This document shows positions 8,631 to 16,561 of a stretch of 64,000 bases of DNA, in pieces. How positions within the stretch are numbered: position 1 is the stretch's first letter; each line of letters opens with the position of its first letter. The position numbers and the translations under genes are program-made. The notes beneath the pieces were generated by a model. That model did not search any database, had not been told where the DNA came from, and saw nothing but the letters and a program-made list of their open reading frames with translations. This stretch comes from Kribbella sp. VKM Ac-2568 (GTDB taxonomy: Bacteria; Actinomycetota; Actinomycetes; Propionibacteriales; Kribbellaceae). The stretch lies in contig NZ_SLVF01000008.1 of assembly GCF_004345365.1 (NCBI RefSeq), positions 186,001 to 250,000 on the forward strand. The letters are read 5' to 3'.

Positions 8631-9047
8631 ATGAGTTCAGAGCGTCCTCTGAAGGTGCTGGTCTACAGCGACGACCGCACCACGCGGGAGTCCGTCCGGC
8701 TGTCGCTGGGGAAGCGGCCCGCCGCCGATCTGCCCGAACTCGAGTACGTCGAGTGCGCCACCGAGCCGGCCGTGATCAAGACCATGGACAAGGGTGACGT
8801 CGACCTGGCCATCCTGGACGGCGAGGCCGTGCCCGCCGGTGGACTCGGGATCGCCCGGCAGTTGAAGGACGAGATCTTCCAGTGCCCTCCGGTGCTGGTG
8901 ATCACCGGTCGTCCGCAGGACGCGTGGCTGGCCACCTGGTCCCGGGCCGAGGCAGCCGTCTCGCACCCGATCGACCCGATCCGGCTGGCCGAGGCCACCG
9001 CCGGACTCCTCCGGCAGCGGGTCGCCTCGCTGCCCGCGACCACCTGA
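8631..9047 (+). CDS. degenerate response-regulator receiver protein
   Basis: 138 residues, a single receiver-like domain without an output domain. The fold landmarks are present: VLVYSDD at strand 1, LAILDGE at the normal phospho-acceptor position, and LVITGRP at strand 4. The invariant Lys of strand 5 (usually KP) is replaced in SHPIDP, so normal phosphorylation switching is doubtful. It sits 5 nt before trpD, with which it is probably co-transcribed. The ATG at 8631 fits the domain boundary; the frame is open further upstream but there overlaps the ctaG-like gene. A receiver-like gene beside trpD and the qcr genes recurs, as I recall, in other actinobacteria. Confidence 0.75.
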   Translation: MSSERPLKVLVYSDDRTTRESVRLSLGKRPAADLPELEYVECATEPAVIKTMDKGDVDLAILDGEAVPAGGLGIARQLKDEIFQCPPVLVITGRPQDAWLATWSRAEAAVSHPIDPIRLAEATAGLLRQRVASLPATT

Positions 9048-9051
9048 TCCC

Positions 9052-10119
9052 GTGACCGGCTTGTCGGGTGACCCGGCGCGCGAGCTGACCTGGTCACAGG
9101 TACTCAACCCGTTGCTGCGCCACGAGGACCTGGACGCGTCGGCGACCGCGTGGGCGATGGAGCAGATCCTGTCCGGAGCGGCGTCTCCGGCGCAGCTGGC
9201 CGGGTTCGTGATCGCGCTGCGTTCCAAGGGCGAGACGGTGACCGAGGTCGAGGGGCTGGTCGCCACCATGCGCGACTTCGCCACCCGGATCGAGGTTCCC
9301 GGCCGCACCCTGGACGTCGTCGGTACCGGAGGTGACCAAGCGCACACCGTCAACATCTCCACGATGTCGGCGATCGTTGCCGCGGGCGCCGGTGCGAAGG
9401 TGCTCAAGCACGGCAACCGCGCGGCCTCCTCTGCCTGTGGTGCGGCCGACGTGCTCGAGGAGCTGGGCATTCCGCTCGACCTGCGCGCGGACCAGGTCGC
9501 CGCGGTGGGGGAGCTGGCCGGGATCACCTTCTGCTTCGCCCCCGCGTTCCACCCTGCGCTGCGGCATGCCGCCGTACCGCGCCGCGAGCTGGGCGTGCCG
9601 ACCACCTTCAACTTCCTCGGGCCGTTGGCGAATCCGGGCAATCCTTCCGCGCAGGCGGTTGGTGTGGGGGATGGGCGGATCGCCGGGCTGATGGCCGGAG
9701 TACTGGCGCGGCGGGGGATCGACGCGCTGGTGTTCCACGGCGACGACGGGCTGGACGAGCTGACCACGATGACCACGTCGCAGGTGTGGACGGTGGGGCG
9801 CGGCCTCGTCGAGGGTCCCGAGACGCTGGATCCGCGGGAGCTGGGGATCACCCCGGTTCCGGCGGATTCGCTGCGCGGTGCGGACGCGACGTACAACGCG
9901 AAAGTCGTCCGGACGCTGCTGGACGGGGAGTCCGGGGCGGTGCGGGATGTCGTGCTGCTGAACGCGGGCGCTGCGCTGGCCGCGCATGACGCGAGCACCG
10001 GGCCGCTGGTCGCGCGGATCCGGGCCGGGATGGATCGTGCGGCCGAGGCCATCGACTCCGGCGCCGCCAAGGACGTGCTGGACCGCTGGGTCGCAGCCTG
10101 CGTCGAGGTCCGCGCCTAG
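9052..10119 (+). CDS. trpD: anthranilate phosphoribosyltransferase
   Basis: 355 residues. The enzyme joins anthranilate to phosphoribosyl pyrophosphate in tryptophan synthesis. The glycine-rich PRPP loop VVGTGGD, the NISTMSA segment and KHGNRAASSACGAADVLE are all present and match the family. The GTG start lies 4 nt after the receiver gene's stop. No other trp gene is in the window, so trpD is separated from the main pathway operon, as is usual in actinobacteria. Confidence 0.96.
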   Translation: MTGLSGDPARELTWSQVLNPLLRHEDLDASATAWAMEQILSGAASPAQLAGFVIALRSKGETVTEVEGLVATMRDFATRIEVPGRTLDVVGTGGDQAHTVNISTMSAIVAAGAGAKVLKHGNRAASSACGAADVLEELGIPLDLRADQVAAVGELAGITFCFAPAFHPALRHAAVPRRELGVPTTFNFLGPLANPGNPSAQAVGVGDGRIAGLMAGVLARRGIDALVFHGDDGLDELTTMTTSQVWTVGRGLVEGPETLDPRELGITPVPADSLRGADATYNAKVVRTLLDGESGAVRDVVLLNAGAALAAHDASTGPLVARIRAGMDRAAEAIDSGAAKDVLDRWVAACVEVRA

Positions 10120-10146
10120 CTCACTGGCCGTCCACGGCCAGTGAGC
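10119..10146 (+). other. hairpin overlapping the trpD stop codon
   Basis: GCTCACTGGCCGT (10119-10131) and its exact complement (10134-10146) form a 13-bp stem around CC. It begins at the last base of the trpD stop. The 15-mer CTAGCTCACTGGCCG at 10116-10130 recurs at 10225-10239, at the end of the convergent gene. No T-tract follows; the true terminator is at 10190. Confidence 0.6.
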
Positions 10147-10189
10147 GAGTGTCCGCTTGCCCCTCGACGTCTGGTTCTGCCGAACGTGC

Positions 10190-10219
10190 AAAACCCGCCC
10201 CGGTTCGGGGCGGGTTTTT
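10190..10219. terminator. intrinsic terminator between trpD and the convergent membrane-protein gene
   Basis: AAAACCCGCCCCG (10190-10202) pairs with 10206-10218 around GTT and is followed by a T-run. The A-run on the left allows it to serve the minus-strand unit as well. Confidence 0.9.
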
Positions 10220-10229
10220 GTCGGCTAGC

Positions 10230-12191
10230 TCACTGGCCGATCTTGATCTCGGAGACCTTGGCGCGCCAGATCGGGATCCATTGCGGAGTCGAGCCGGCGA
10301 TGTCGCCGACCGCCACGTCCGCAGTACCGTCGCCGCGGTCGATCACCGCGACCATGACGGTGGAGAACGTCTCCTTCAGCTTCGGCTGGCTCACCACGAC
10401 CTTGATGCTGAGCTCGTGGCCCGGGTGGCCGTCGACCGTGATCGGCTTGTGCACCGCCTTGCCGATGAACTTCACGTTCTCGTCGTACAGCCGGATGATC
10501 GCCCGGGACGCGGCCTGGATCGTCGCCTCCTTCCGGCCGGCCGGGGTGTTCGCGTACGGGATGTTCTTGGCCAGGCCGCCGAACGCGACGTAGTTGCCCC
10601 AGCTCGCGGTCTTGCCGTCGTAGTTCCTGTGCACGGTCAACCAGATCGCCGCACCGCCGTACAGGCCCGAGTTCTCGCCGTTGTCCGACCAGGCCGAACC
10701 CATCAACGGCATCATGTCGTTGTTGGAGGCAACCAAGTTGGAGCCGACCACCTTGCCCATCGGCGGCGGGGTCGGCGTCGGCTTCATAGACGGGCTGATC
10801 GTCGTCAACGGCTCGGGGTTGGCCGACGGCAGGGCGATCGGCGTCACCGCGTTTGCCTTGTCCCAGATCCAGTTCGCGCTCAACCCGGTAGTCAGCAGAG
10901 CAGCCGCCACCAGCCCGACCACTCCGATCAACCGAGCCCGCTGCCCCTGATCCCCGCCACCCCCACGAACCGCGTGCTCCGCCTCCTCATACGGCCCAGC
11001 ATCAGTAACCCCATACGGCTGCCCCCCACCGTGCGGAGCCTGCCCATACGCCCCGTACTCCGCCCCACCGTGCGCGGGTCCACCATGCCCGGGTCCACCG
11101 TGCTGAGGTGCCCCGTGCCGCGGTGCGCTTTGCTGGGGTCCGCCGTGCTGAGGTCGCGCGTACTCCGGCAGCCCTTGCTGCTGCGCCCCACCCTGCGGCC
11201 CGGCTCCAAACGGCTGCCCAGGCTGCCCGTATGGTCCCGGCTGCCCGGCCCACTGCTGCCCGGGCTGAGACTGCGCGCCCGGCGTTTGCCCATACGGCTG
11301 CTGTCCAGGCTGGCCTTGCCCGTACGACTGCGGCGCGTGGGGTCCGCCCGCCTGGGATCGGCCGTATGGCTGCTGTCCCTGAGACGGGCCGGCCTGATGC
11401 TGCCCATACGGCTGCGAGCCGTGGGGGCCACTCGCCTGCGGCTCCCCGTGCGGCCGCGGCCCCTGAGGACCACCCACCTGGGGTCGGCCATACGGCTGCT
11501 GGCCAGCGTGCTGCGGGGCCTGCTGCCATGGACCCGGCGCACCTGGACCTTGCGGTTGAGTCCCGGGCGTCTGCGGCCGGGGTCCCTGCGGAGGTCCGCC
11601 AGCAGCGCCAGGAGCAGCGGATACGTGAGGACCTGGCCCCTGAGCAGTTGGCCCGTGAGTAGCCGGCCCCTGAGCAACTGGTCTCTGAGCAGTTGGTCCC
11701 TGGGGAGCCGGCCGCTGGGGGGCTTGTGGTTGTTGTGCTTGGGGACGTGGCTCCGCTGGTGGCTGCCTCCTGGGCTGTTGGGCCGCCGGGGCACGGGGTT
11801 CGGGCTGCGGCCACCACCCTGCTTCGGCTGGCTGCGGTGGTTGCTGCTCTTGCTCGAACCACGACTGGCCGGCCGGCTGCCTTCCCGGCTGCTCGCTCGC
11901 AGGCTGTGCGTCGACGACTGGCCGGGCGGAGTGCTGTGCCCGCGGCGGGGGAGGAGGCGGTGGTGCCGGCGCGCGGAAATCGCCGAACAGGGGATCCCCG
12001 GAAGACAACGGGCCCTGGCCACCCGACAGGGGGCCCGAAGGCTGGTCTGACCGCGCTTCCGCTGGGCGACTCGACAGGGGGTCTTCAGCGGATGGTGTTT
12101 GGGTGGACTGGGGTTGGGGCTGCGGTTGGCGCGGGGGGGCGCTGTGCCGGGCCGGGGGGCGGGGCGGGTGGGGGTTCTCGTTCTCAGCCAA
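10230..12191 (-). CDS. Gln/Pro/Gly-rich single-pass membrane protein with extracellular domain
   Basis: 653 residues. Residues ~1-400 are low-complexity, rich in Pro, Gln, Gly and His, with repeated QPYGQ/GPQ-like units, and should lie in the cytoplasm. One helix (LIGVVGLVAAALLTTGLSANWIW, shown here only in part as LIGVVGLVAAALLTT) lies near residues 417-440. The last ~200 residues form a folded domain outside the membrane. That domain aligns by eye with the C-terminus of the gene upstream (NYDG versus NFDG, VMVAVIDRGDG versus LTVAVFDLGDG, ending IKIG versus INVG), so the two are paralogues. The TTG start at 12191 has an AAGGGA Shine-Dalgarno and overlaps the upstream stop by 8 nt. Function unknown. 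Confidence 0.8.
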   Translation of the reverse strand: MAENENPHPPRPPARHSAPPRQPQPQPQSTQTPSAEDPLSSRPAEARSDQPSGPLSGGQGPLSSGDPLFGDFRAPAPPPPPPPRAQHSARPVVDAQPASEQPGRQPAGQSWFEQEQQPPQPAEAGWWPQPEPRAPAAQQPRRQPPAEPRPQAQQPQAPQRPAPQGPTAQRPVAQGPATHGPTAQGPGPHVSAAPGAAGGPPQGPRPQTPGTQPQGPGAPGPWQQAPQHAGQQPYGRPQVGGPQGPRPHGEPQASGPHGSQPYGQHQAGPSQGQQPYGRSQAGGPHAPQSYGQGQPGQQPYGQTPGAQSQPGQQWAGQPGPYGQPGQPFGAGPQGGAQQQGLPEYARPQHGGPQQSAPRHGAPQHGGPGHGGPAHGGAEYGAYGQAPHGGGQPYGVTDAGPYEEAEHAVRGGGGDQGQRARLIGVVGLVAAALLTTGLSANWIWDKANAVTPIALPSANPEPLTTISPSMKPTPTPPPMGKVVGSNLVASNNDMMPLMGSAWSDNGENSGLYGGAAIWLTVHRNYDGKTASWGNYVAFGGLAKNIPYANTPAGRKEATIQAASRAIIRLYDENVKFIGKAVHKPITVDGHPGHELSIKVVVSQPKLKETFSTVMVAVIDRGDGTADVAVGDIAGSTPQWIPIWRAKVSEIKIGQ

Positions 12192-14124
12192 CGTTGATTC
12201 CCTTGTAGACCTGGGCCTCGGCCGTCCTCAGATCCGGCCGGTTCACGGGGATGTCACTGATGTAGGCGACCGCGATGCCGTCGCCCAGGTCGAAGACCGC
12301 AACGGTCAACGTCAGTACCCGTGATGTCACTTTCGTCGAGTTCACCGTCACGGTCTGCTGGTAGAACCAGCCCGCCTTGCCCGAACGCTTCACCGGGCCG
12401 TTCGCCCGCGGCTTGAACGTGACCGGGATGTCGCCGTACATCGAACTGCGGGCCTGCAGCATCAGGTCCGACGCGGTCGCCTGCGGGTTGCCGTTGAACG
12501 GCGTGCCGGTACCGAGCGCGCCGACGAACATGTCCGCGTACCAGTCGTTCTCGCCGTCGAAGTTCTCCTGCAACCGGACGTACTGCCCGCTGGAGTTGAT
12601 CAGTTGCGCGATCAGCCGCTTGCGTTCGGACCACGGCTGACCCTGGCGCGGGAAGGAGATCGCCTCGGAGGCGACGCGCGGAGCCTCGTGCAGCTTGGGG
12701 TTCTTCGACTGGCCGGGCGCGCCGGTGGTCTGGTTGCCGGGCGTCGTCGGAGCGTTGGTCGGCGACGGCGGTGCGGAGGTGGGCGGAGGTGTCGGGTCCG
12801 GGCCGGCCGTCTTGTCGTCGCGTTGCGAGAGGAAGAACACACCCGCCGCGACGATCAGTACGAACGCCACCACCGCCGCGACGATCAGCGGCAGCTTGCT
12901 CCCGCCGCCCTTGCCTTCCTTGCCACCGTTGTCCGGCTTGATCCTTCCAGGCCCGCCGCCCTGCTCCACCGGCCACTGACCGGCCCCACCGGACTGCCAC
13001 TGCCCAGCACCCTGCTCCTGACCAACGCCCTGCTGCTGACCCCCGCCCTGCTGACCGCCCTGCCAAGGCTCGGTCGCAGTCTGACCACCACCGCCGGCCT
13101 GCCACGGTCCCGCACCAGCCTGGTTGACCTGCCACGGATCGGCAGCAGCCTGCCCGTCTCCGGAGCCCTGCCACTGGTTCCCGCCGTGCTGCTGCTGCGC
13201 AACAGCCGCCTCCCACTGAGTCGGAGCTGTCTGCTGTCCCGCCGACGCCTCCCACTGGTTAGGCGCCGCCTGCTCGCCGGAGGCTTGCCACTGGTTGCCG
13301 GCGGTCTGCTGCTGGTCGGCCGAGACCTCCCATTGGTTGGGCGCGGTCTGCTGGTCGCCCGAAACCTCCCATTGGTTGGGAGTCGGCCGCCACGGCGGCG
13401 GTGGAGTTTGCAGGTCGCCGTGGTCCGGAACCGCCTGCTCGTCAGGCAAGCCCCAGGTGTTGACTGCCGTCTGCTCCTCGTCGGGGACAGCCTGGGTGTT
13501 CGCGGCATTCGCCTGCTCGTCGGGCAGACCCCAGGTATTGGCGGCGGCCGTCTGCTGCTCGTCCGGGATACCCCAGGTAGTAGCGGCGGTCGTCTGCTGC
13601 TCGTCGGGTAGGCCCCAGGTGTTGGCTGGCGTCTGGCTGTTGGTTGCCTGCGTCGGCTCCTGGCTCACAGGCTGGCTGGGCTGCTGCGTCCAGCTCGTAG
13701 GTCCCCAGCCTTCCGCCTGCTGGGCAGCGCTGATCGGCTCTGTCCAGGAGTTCTCTTGCCCGTCCTTACCCTGAGCCCCTGCATCCGATCCAGCAGCACC
13801 AGCGTCAGCGAGCTTGAGGGTCCAGCCAGTCTGAACAGGTTCAGTGACGGGCTCAATGACCGGCTCCGGAGCGGTGTCCGGCTCGTCCGGTGCAGGTTGC
13901 TGGGTCCAGTGGTTCGCGGCCGACGGGATCGTGGCCGGCTCCATCCAGGTCGACTTCGCCTTCTCCGCGGCACTGATCGCGGCAGCCTCGGTTTCCGCCT
14001 CAGCCGCGTCCGGAGTGACGTCTTCCTTCTCGGTCTTGTTGGTCCACTGGGTCCCGTTCCACCACCGCAGGGTGTTCGGCTGTCCGGTGGGATCCGGATA
14101 CCAGCCGACCGGAGGGTTGCTCAT
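12184..14124 (-). CDS. DUF2510 membrane protein with Trp-containing repeats
   Basis: 646 residues. The N-terminus has a DUF2510 motif (GWYPDPTG, then LRWWNGTQWT). A long Gln-rich region follows with two repeat families: WG[L/I]PDEQ units (four clear copies and one degenerate) and [N/T]QW[E/Q]-containing units of about 12 residues (six or seven copies). One membrane helix (LIVAAVVAFVLIVAAGVFF, about residues 407-430) precedes a Pro/Thr linker and an extracellular domain of ~150 residues. The domain is homologous to that of the next gene. DUF2510 is usually found at the start of actinobacterial membrane proteins and has no settled function. It is co-transcribed with its paralogue. Confidence 0.85.
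   Translation of the reverse strand: MSNPPVGWYPDPTGQPNTLRWWNGTQWTNKTEKEDVTPDAAEAETEAAAISAAEKAKSTWMEPATIPSAANHWTQQPAPDEPDTAPEPVIEPVTEPVQTGWTLKLADAGAAGSDAGAQGKDGQENSWTEPISAAQQAEGWGPTSWTQQPSQPVSQEPTQATNSQTPANTWGLPDEQQTTAATTWGIPDEQQTAAANTWGLPDEQANAANTQAVPDEEQTAVNTWGLPDEQAVPDHGDLQTPPPPWRPTPNQWEVSGDQQTAPNQWEVSADQQQTAGNQWQASGEQAAPNQWEASAGQQTAPTQWEAAVAQQQHGGNQWQGSGDGQAAADPWQVNQAGAGPWQAGGGGQTATEPWQGGQQGGGQQQGVGQEQGAGQWQSGGAGQWPVEQGGGPGRIKPDNGGKEGKGGGSKLPLIVAAVVAFVLIVAAGVFFLSQRDDKTAGPDPTPPPTSAPPSPTNAPTTPGNQTTGAPGQSKNPKLHEAPRVASEAISFPRQGQPWSERKRLIAQLINSSGQYVRLQENFDGENDWYADMFVGALGTGTPFNGNPQATASDLMLQARSSMYGDIPVTFKPRANGPVKRSGKAGWFYQQTVTVNSTKVTSRVLTLTVAVFDLGDGIAVAYISDIPVNRPDLRTAEAQVYKGINVG
13190..13640 (-). 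repeat. coding tandem repeats in the DUF2510 protein
   Basis: Two in-frame repeat families encode WG[L/I]PDEQ units (about 13430-13640) and QW[E/Q] units (about 13190-13400). The DNA copies differ at several positions, so the repeats are not a fresh expansion. Confidence 0.8.
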
Positions 14125-14175
14125 GCGTTCACCGTAACTTCAGCGCGTGTCAGTCAGGCCTTCGAATTCCGGCCT

Positions 14176-14463
14176 TCAGACACCCTCGTCCTGACCGAGG
14201 CTGAAGGCCGCCTCTAGGTCGTGCGTGGAGTAGGCGCGGAAGGCGATGTGGGTCTCGGTGCTGACCACTCCCGGCACGCGGTTCACGTGGTCGGGAATCA
14301 CCCGGGCGAGGTCGTCGTGGTGGGCCACCCGGACCATCGCGATCAGGTCGAGCGCGCCGGTCACGGAGTACACCTCGCTGACGCCGTCGATCGCCGCCAC
14401 CTGTTCGGCGACCTCCGGGATGCGTGCGACGTCGGCCTTGATGAACACGATCGCGGTGACCAT
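14176..14463 (-). CDS. stand-alone Lrp/AsnC ligand-binding (RAM) domain protein
   Basis: 95 residues starting at an ATG with a GAGGAGAGG Shine-Dalgarno. It contains only the alpha/beta RAM domain of Lrp/AsnC regulators: VTAIVFIKADVARI at the start, and the conserved VSEVYSVTGALDLIAMV segment that lines the amino-acid pocket. There is no DNA-binding helix-turn-helix, and the length matches the stand-alone RAM class. Such proteins bind amino acids and may modulate partner Lrp proteins. Small gaps to both neighbours suggest an operon running from the nuclease gene upstream to the two membrane-protein genes. Confidence 0.85.
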   Translation of the reverse strand: MVTAIVFIKADVARIPEVAEQVAAIDGVSEVYSVTGALDLIAMVRVAHHDDLARVIPDHVNRVPGVVSTETHIAFRAYSTHDLEAAFSLGQDEGV

Positions 14464-14528
14464 GTCGTCCTCTCCTCGAATATCAGCGCCTACCCGCTGA
14501 AGCATAGTGCCGGGCCGTGCCTGACGAG

Positions 14529-16337
14529 TCAGCTGGCGCGGGTGGCTCCGAGCGGCCGGAGCCGGCGGCGGCGTTCGCTCGGGGCTCGGTGGTCCTCGGA
14601 GGCGTGCGCGTTGTCCAGGCGGCTGATGTGGCGGCCCGCCCCGCTCACCGGGCAGGTCCAGGTGCCCTCCATCTCGACCAGCCGGATGCCGGGGGAGTCG
14701 AGCCAGCGGAGGACCAACTCGATCTCCTCCGGCGACGCGGACGCGACCGGTCCGATTCCGGGCAGAACGGTCTCGGCGGAGGCGCGCAGCATCTCCAGGT
14801 ACTTGCGGGGATCCGTCCCGCGTGGGCTGATCCCGGCCGCGGCGAGCCGACCGCGCCGGATCACGTGCAACTCCCAGCCGCCGTCCTCGGTCCGCCGGGC
14901 GGCACAGATCTCCGCGCACCCGGTGACCGAGGCCATCCGCTGCATCTTCGCGCTGCTCCGGACGAAGGCGCTCAGCCGATCACGATGTACCGCCGCGTCC
15001 TCGAACCGCTCGTCCGCGGACAACAGGTCGATCCGCCGGTCCAGTGCCTTGACGACCGGCGCCGGATCCACCGTCAGCGCCGATCGCAGCGCGGTGACGA
15101 ATTCGCCGTAGGTCTCCGGGGCAATCCGCCCGTCGCAGGGCGCGACGCACTTGCCCATCTCGGCGAGCACGCAGGGCGACATCCGCGGCGTACGCGACAT
15201 CCGGTCCGTGCACTGCCGAATCGGGAACGCCTCGTGCAGCGCGGCCATCGCCCGCTCCGCCGTCTTGCGCGAGGTGAAGGGCCCGAGGTATCCCGCGTCG
15301 TCGTCGCGGACCTGTTTCACCAGCGAGAGCCGTGGAAAGGGCTCGACCGTGACCTTCAACCAGTGCTGGCGTTCGGGGAACTTGGAGCGCCGGTTGTACC
15401 GCGGTTTGTGCTCGGCGATCAGCCGCAGTTCCCGTACCTCGGCCTCCAGCGACGTGCCGCACTCGATGCCGCGGACGCCGGACGCGATGCCGATCATCTC
15501 GCCGATCCGAGTGCGGGTCTCGGAGGCGGTGAAGTACGACCGGACCCGGTTGCGCAGGTCCTTCGACTTGCCGACGTAGAGCACTTCGCCGCGGTCGTCG
15601 GTGAACAGATAGACGCCAGGTGCGTGAGGCAACGACTCGGCCAGATGCCGCTTCGCCCGCACCTGTGGTGCGACCCGAGAGGAGTACGTCTGCAGGTCCT
15701 CGAGCGTCTGCACCCCGAGCGATCCGACCCGCTCGAAAAGCCCGTGCAGTACGTCGACCGTGGCGCGCGCGTCGGACAACGCGCGGTGGTTCGGCGTCGT
15801 CGTGGTGCGGAACAACTTCGCCAGCGTGCCGAGCTTGCAGTTCGGCGTCTCGTCCGGGGTCAGCACCCGGCGGGCCAGCAGCGCGGTGTCGACGACGGCG
15901 AAGTCGGGCCAGTCGTAGCCGTGCACCTGGCTGTCGTGCTTGAGGAATCCCACGTCGAAGGGGGCGTTGTGCGCCACCAGCACGCAGCCGCGGGCGAACT
16001 CGAGGAAGGCCGGCAGCACCGAGTCGATCCGGGGTGACGAGGCAACCATCCGGTCGGTGATCCCGGTCAGCACGGCGATGAACGGCGGGATCGGCTCGGC
16101 CGGATTGACCAGGGTCTGGAACTCGCCGAGCAGTTCGCCGCCGCGCACCTTGACCGCGCCGATCTCGGTGATGCCGGAATCGCCGGGCGCGCCGCCGGTG
16201 GTCTCGAGGTCGACCACGCAGAAGGTGACATCGCGCAGCGGCGTACCGAGGTCGTCGAAACTCGGCTGCACGCCGCGGATCGGCGTCACCGGTCCGGACG
16301 CCGGGGCAGCGGCGGGATCCGGCAATGAACTGCTCAT
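14529..16337 (-). CDS. DEDDh 3'-5' exonuclease fused to UvrC-like GIY-YIG region
   Basis: 602 residues. Residues ~35-205 are a DEDDh exonuclease: VVDLETTG (DE), HNAPFD and HRALSDARAT. A GIY-YIG nuclease domain follows (PHAPGVYLF, DRGEVLYVGKSKDLRNRVRSYF). The remainder resembles the UvrC middle region, with APCDG Cys residues, but has no UvrC C-terminal nuclease domain. The architecture, like M. tuberculosis Rv2191, is typical of actinobacteria; a role in DNA processing is inferred. I choose the ATG at 16337; an in-frame TTG 10 codons upstream is possible. Confidence 0.88.
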   Translation of the reverse strand: MSSSLPDPAAAPASGPVTPIRGVQPSFDDLGTPLRDVTFCVVDLETTGGAPGDSGITEIGAVKVRGGELLGEFQTLVNPAEPIPPFIAVLTGITDRMVASSPRIDSVLPAFLEFARGCVLVAHNAPFDVGFLKHDSQVHGYDWPDFAVVDTALLARRVLTPDETPNCKLGTLAKLFRTTTTPNHRALSDARATVDVLHGLFERVGSLGVQTLEDLQTYSSRVAPQVRAKRHLAESLPHAPGVYLFTDDRGEVLYVGKSKDLRNRVRSYFTASETRTRIGEMIGIASGVRGIECGTSLEAEVRELRLIAEHKPRYNRRSKFPERQHWLKVTVEPFPRLSLVKQVRDDDAGYLGPFTSRKTAERAMAALHEAFPIRQCTDRMSRTPRMSPCVLAEMGKCVAPCDGRIAPETYGEFVTALRSALTVDPAPVVKALDRRIDLLSADERFEDAAVHRDRLSAFVRSSAKMQRMASVTGCAEICAARRTEDGGWELHVIRRGRLAAAGISPRGTDPRKYLEMLRASAETVLPGIGPVASASPEEIELVLRWLDSPGIRLVEMEGTWTCPVSGAGRHISRLDNAHASEDHRAPSERRRRLRPLGATRAS

Positions 16338-16445
16338 GCCCACGACGCTAGAAGCCCGCACCGACAATTCGTGGCTGACACGCGGCCGCCGGCGTCTCGC
16401 CCACGCTGAAACAACATGGCTAACGGGGCGCTACCGACTAGTCTC

Positions 16446-16461
16446 TGTGTATGCGTACACA
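16446..16461. promoter_or_regulatory. TGTGTA/TACACA inverted repeat over a leaderless start
   Basis: TGTGTA (16446-16451) and TACACA (16456-16461) flank TGCG. The ATG at 16451 lies inside it. A TAGTCT -10-like box at 16439-16444 ends 6 nt before that ATG, the arrangement expected of a leaderless promoter. Confidence 0.4.
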
Positions 16462-16561
16462 AGCGATCACCGCGAATCCGGGCCCCGCGCCCGGTCGCTG
16501 TGGTCTGCGTCACTGGCTGAGCCAGACCACCGTTCCGGCCGGACTGCGGACCGGTGACTGA
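16451..16561 (+). CDS. candidate 36-residue leader ORF overlapping the NYN gene start
   Basis: The frame starts MRTQAITANPGPAPGRCG and runs to a TGA at 16559-16561. It overlaps the GTG of the NYN-domain gene (16554) by 8 nt. A TANNNT box lies 6 nt before its ATG, so it could be the true 5' end of a leaderless transcript and couple translation to the next gene. It contains one Cys and one Trp. It could be a real small protein, a translational coupler, or chance; only conservation or ribosome profiling can tell. Confidence 0.4.
   Translation: MRTQAITANPGPAPGRCGLRHWLSQTTVPAGLRTGD

Noticed and set aside
10116..10239. 15-bp direct repeat CTAGCTCACTGGCCG as a possible attachment site
   Set aside because: The copies lie at the ends of two convergent genes, only 109 bp apart, with a terminator between and no integrase or mobile gene. 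One copy is part of a hairpin at the trpD stop.
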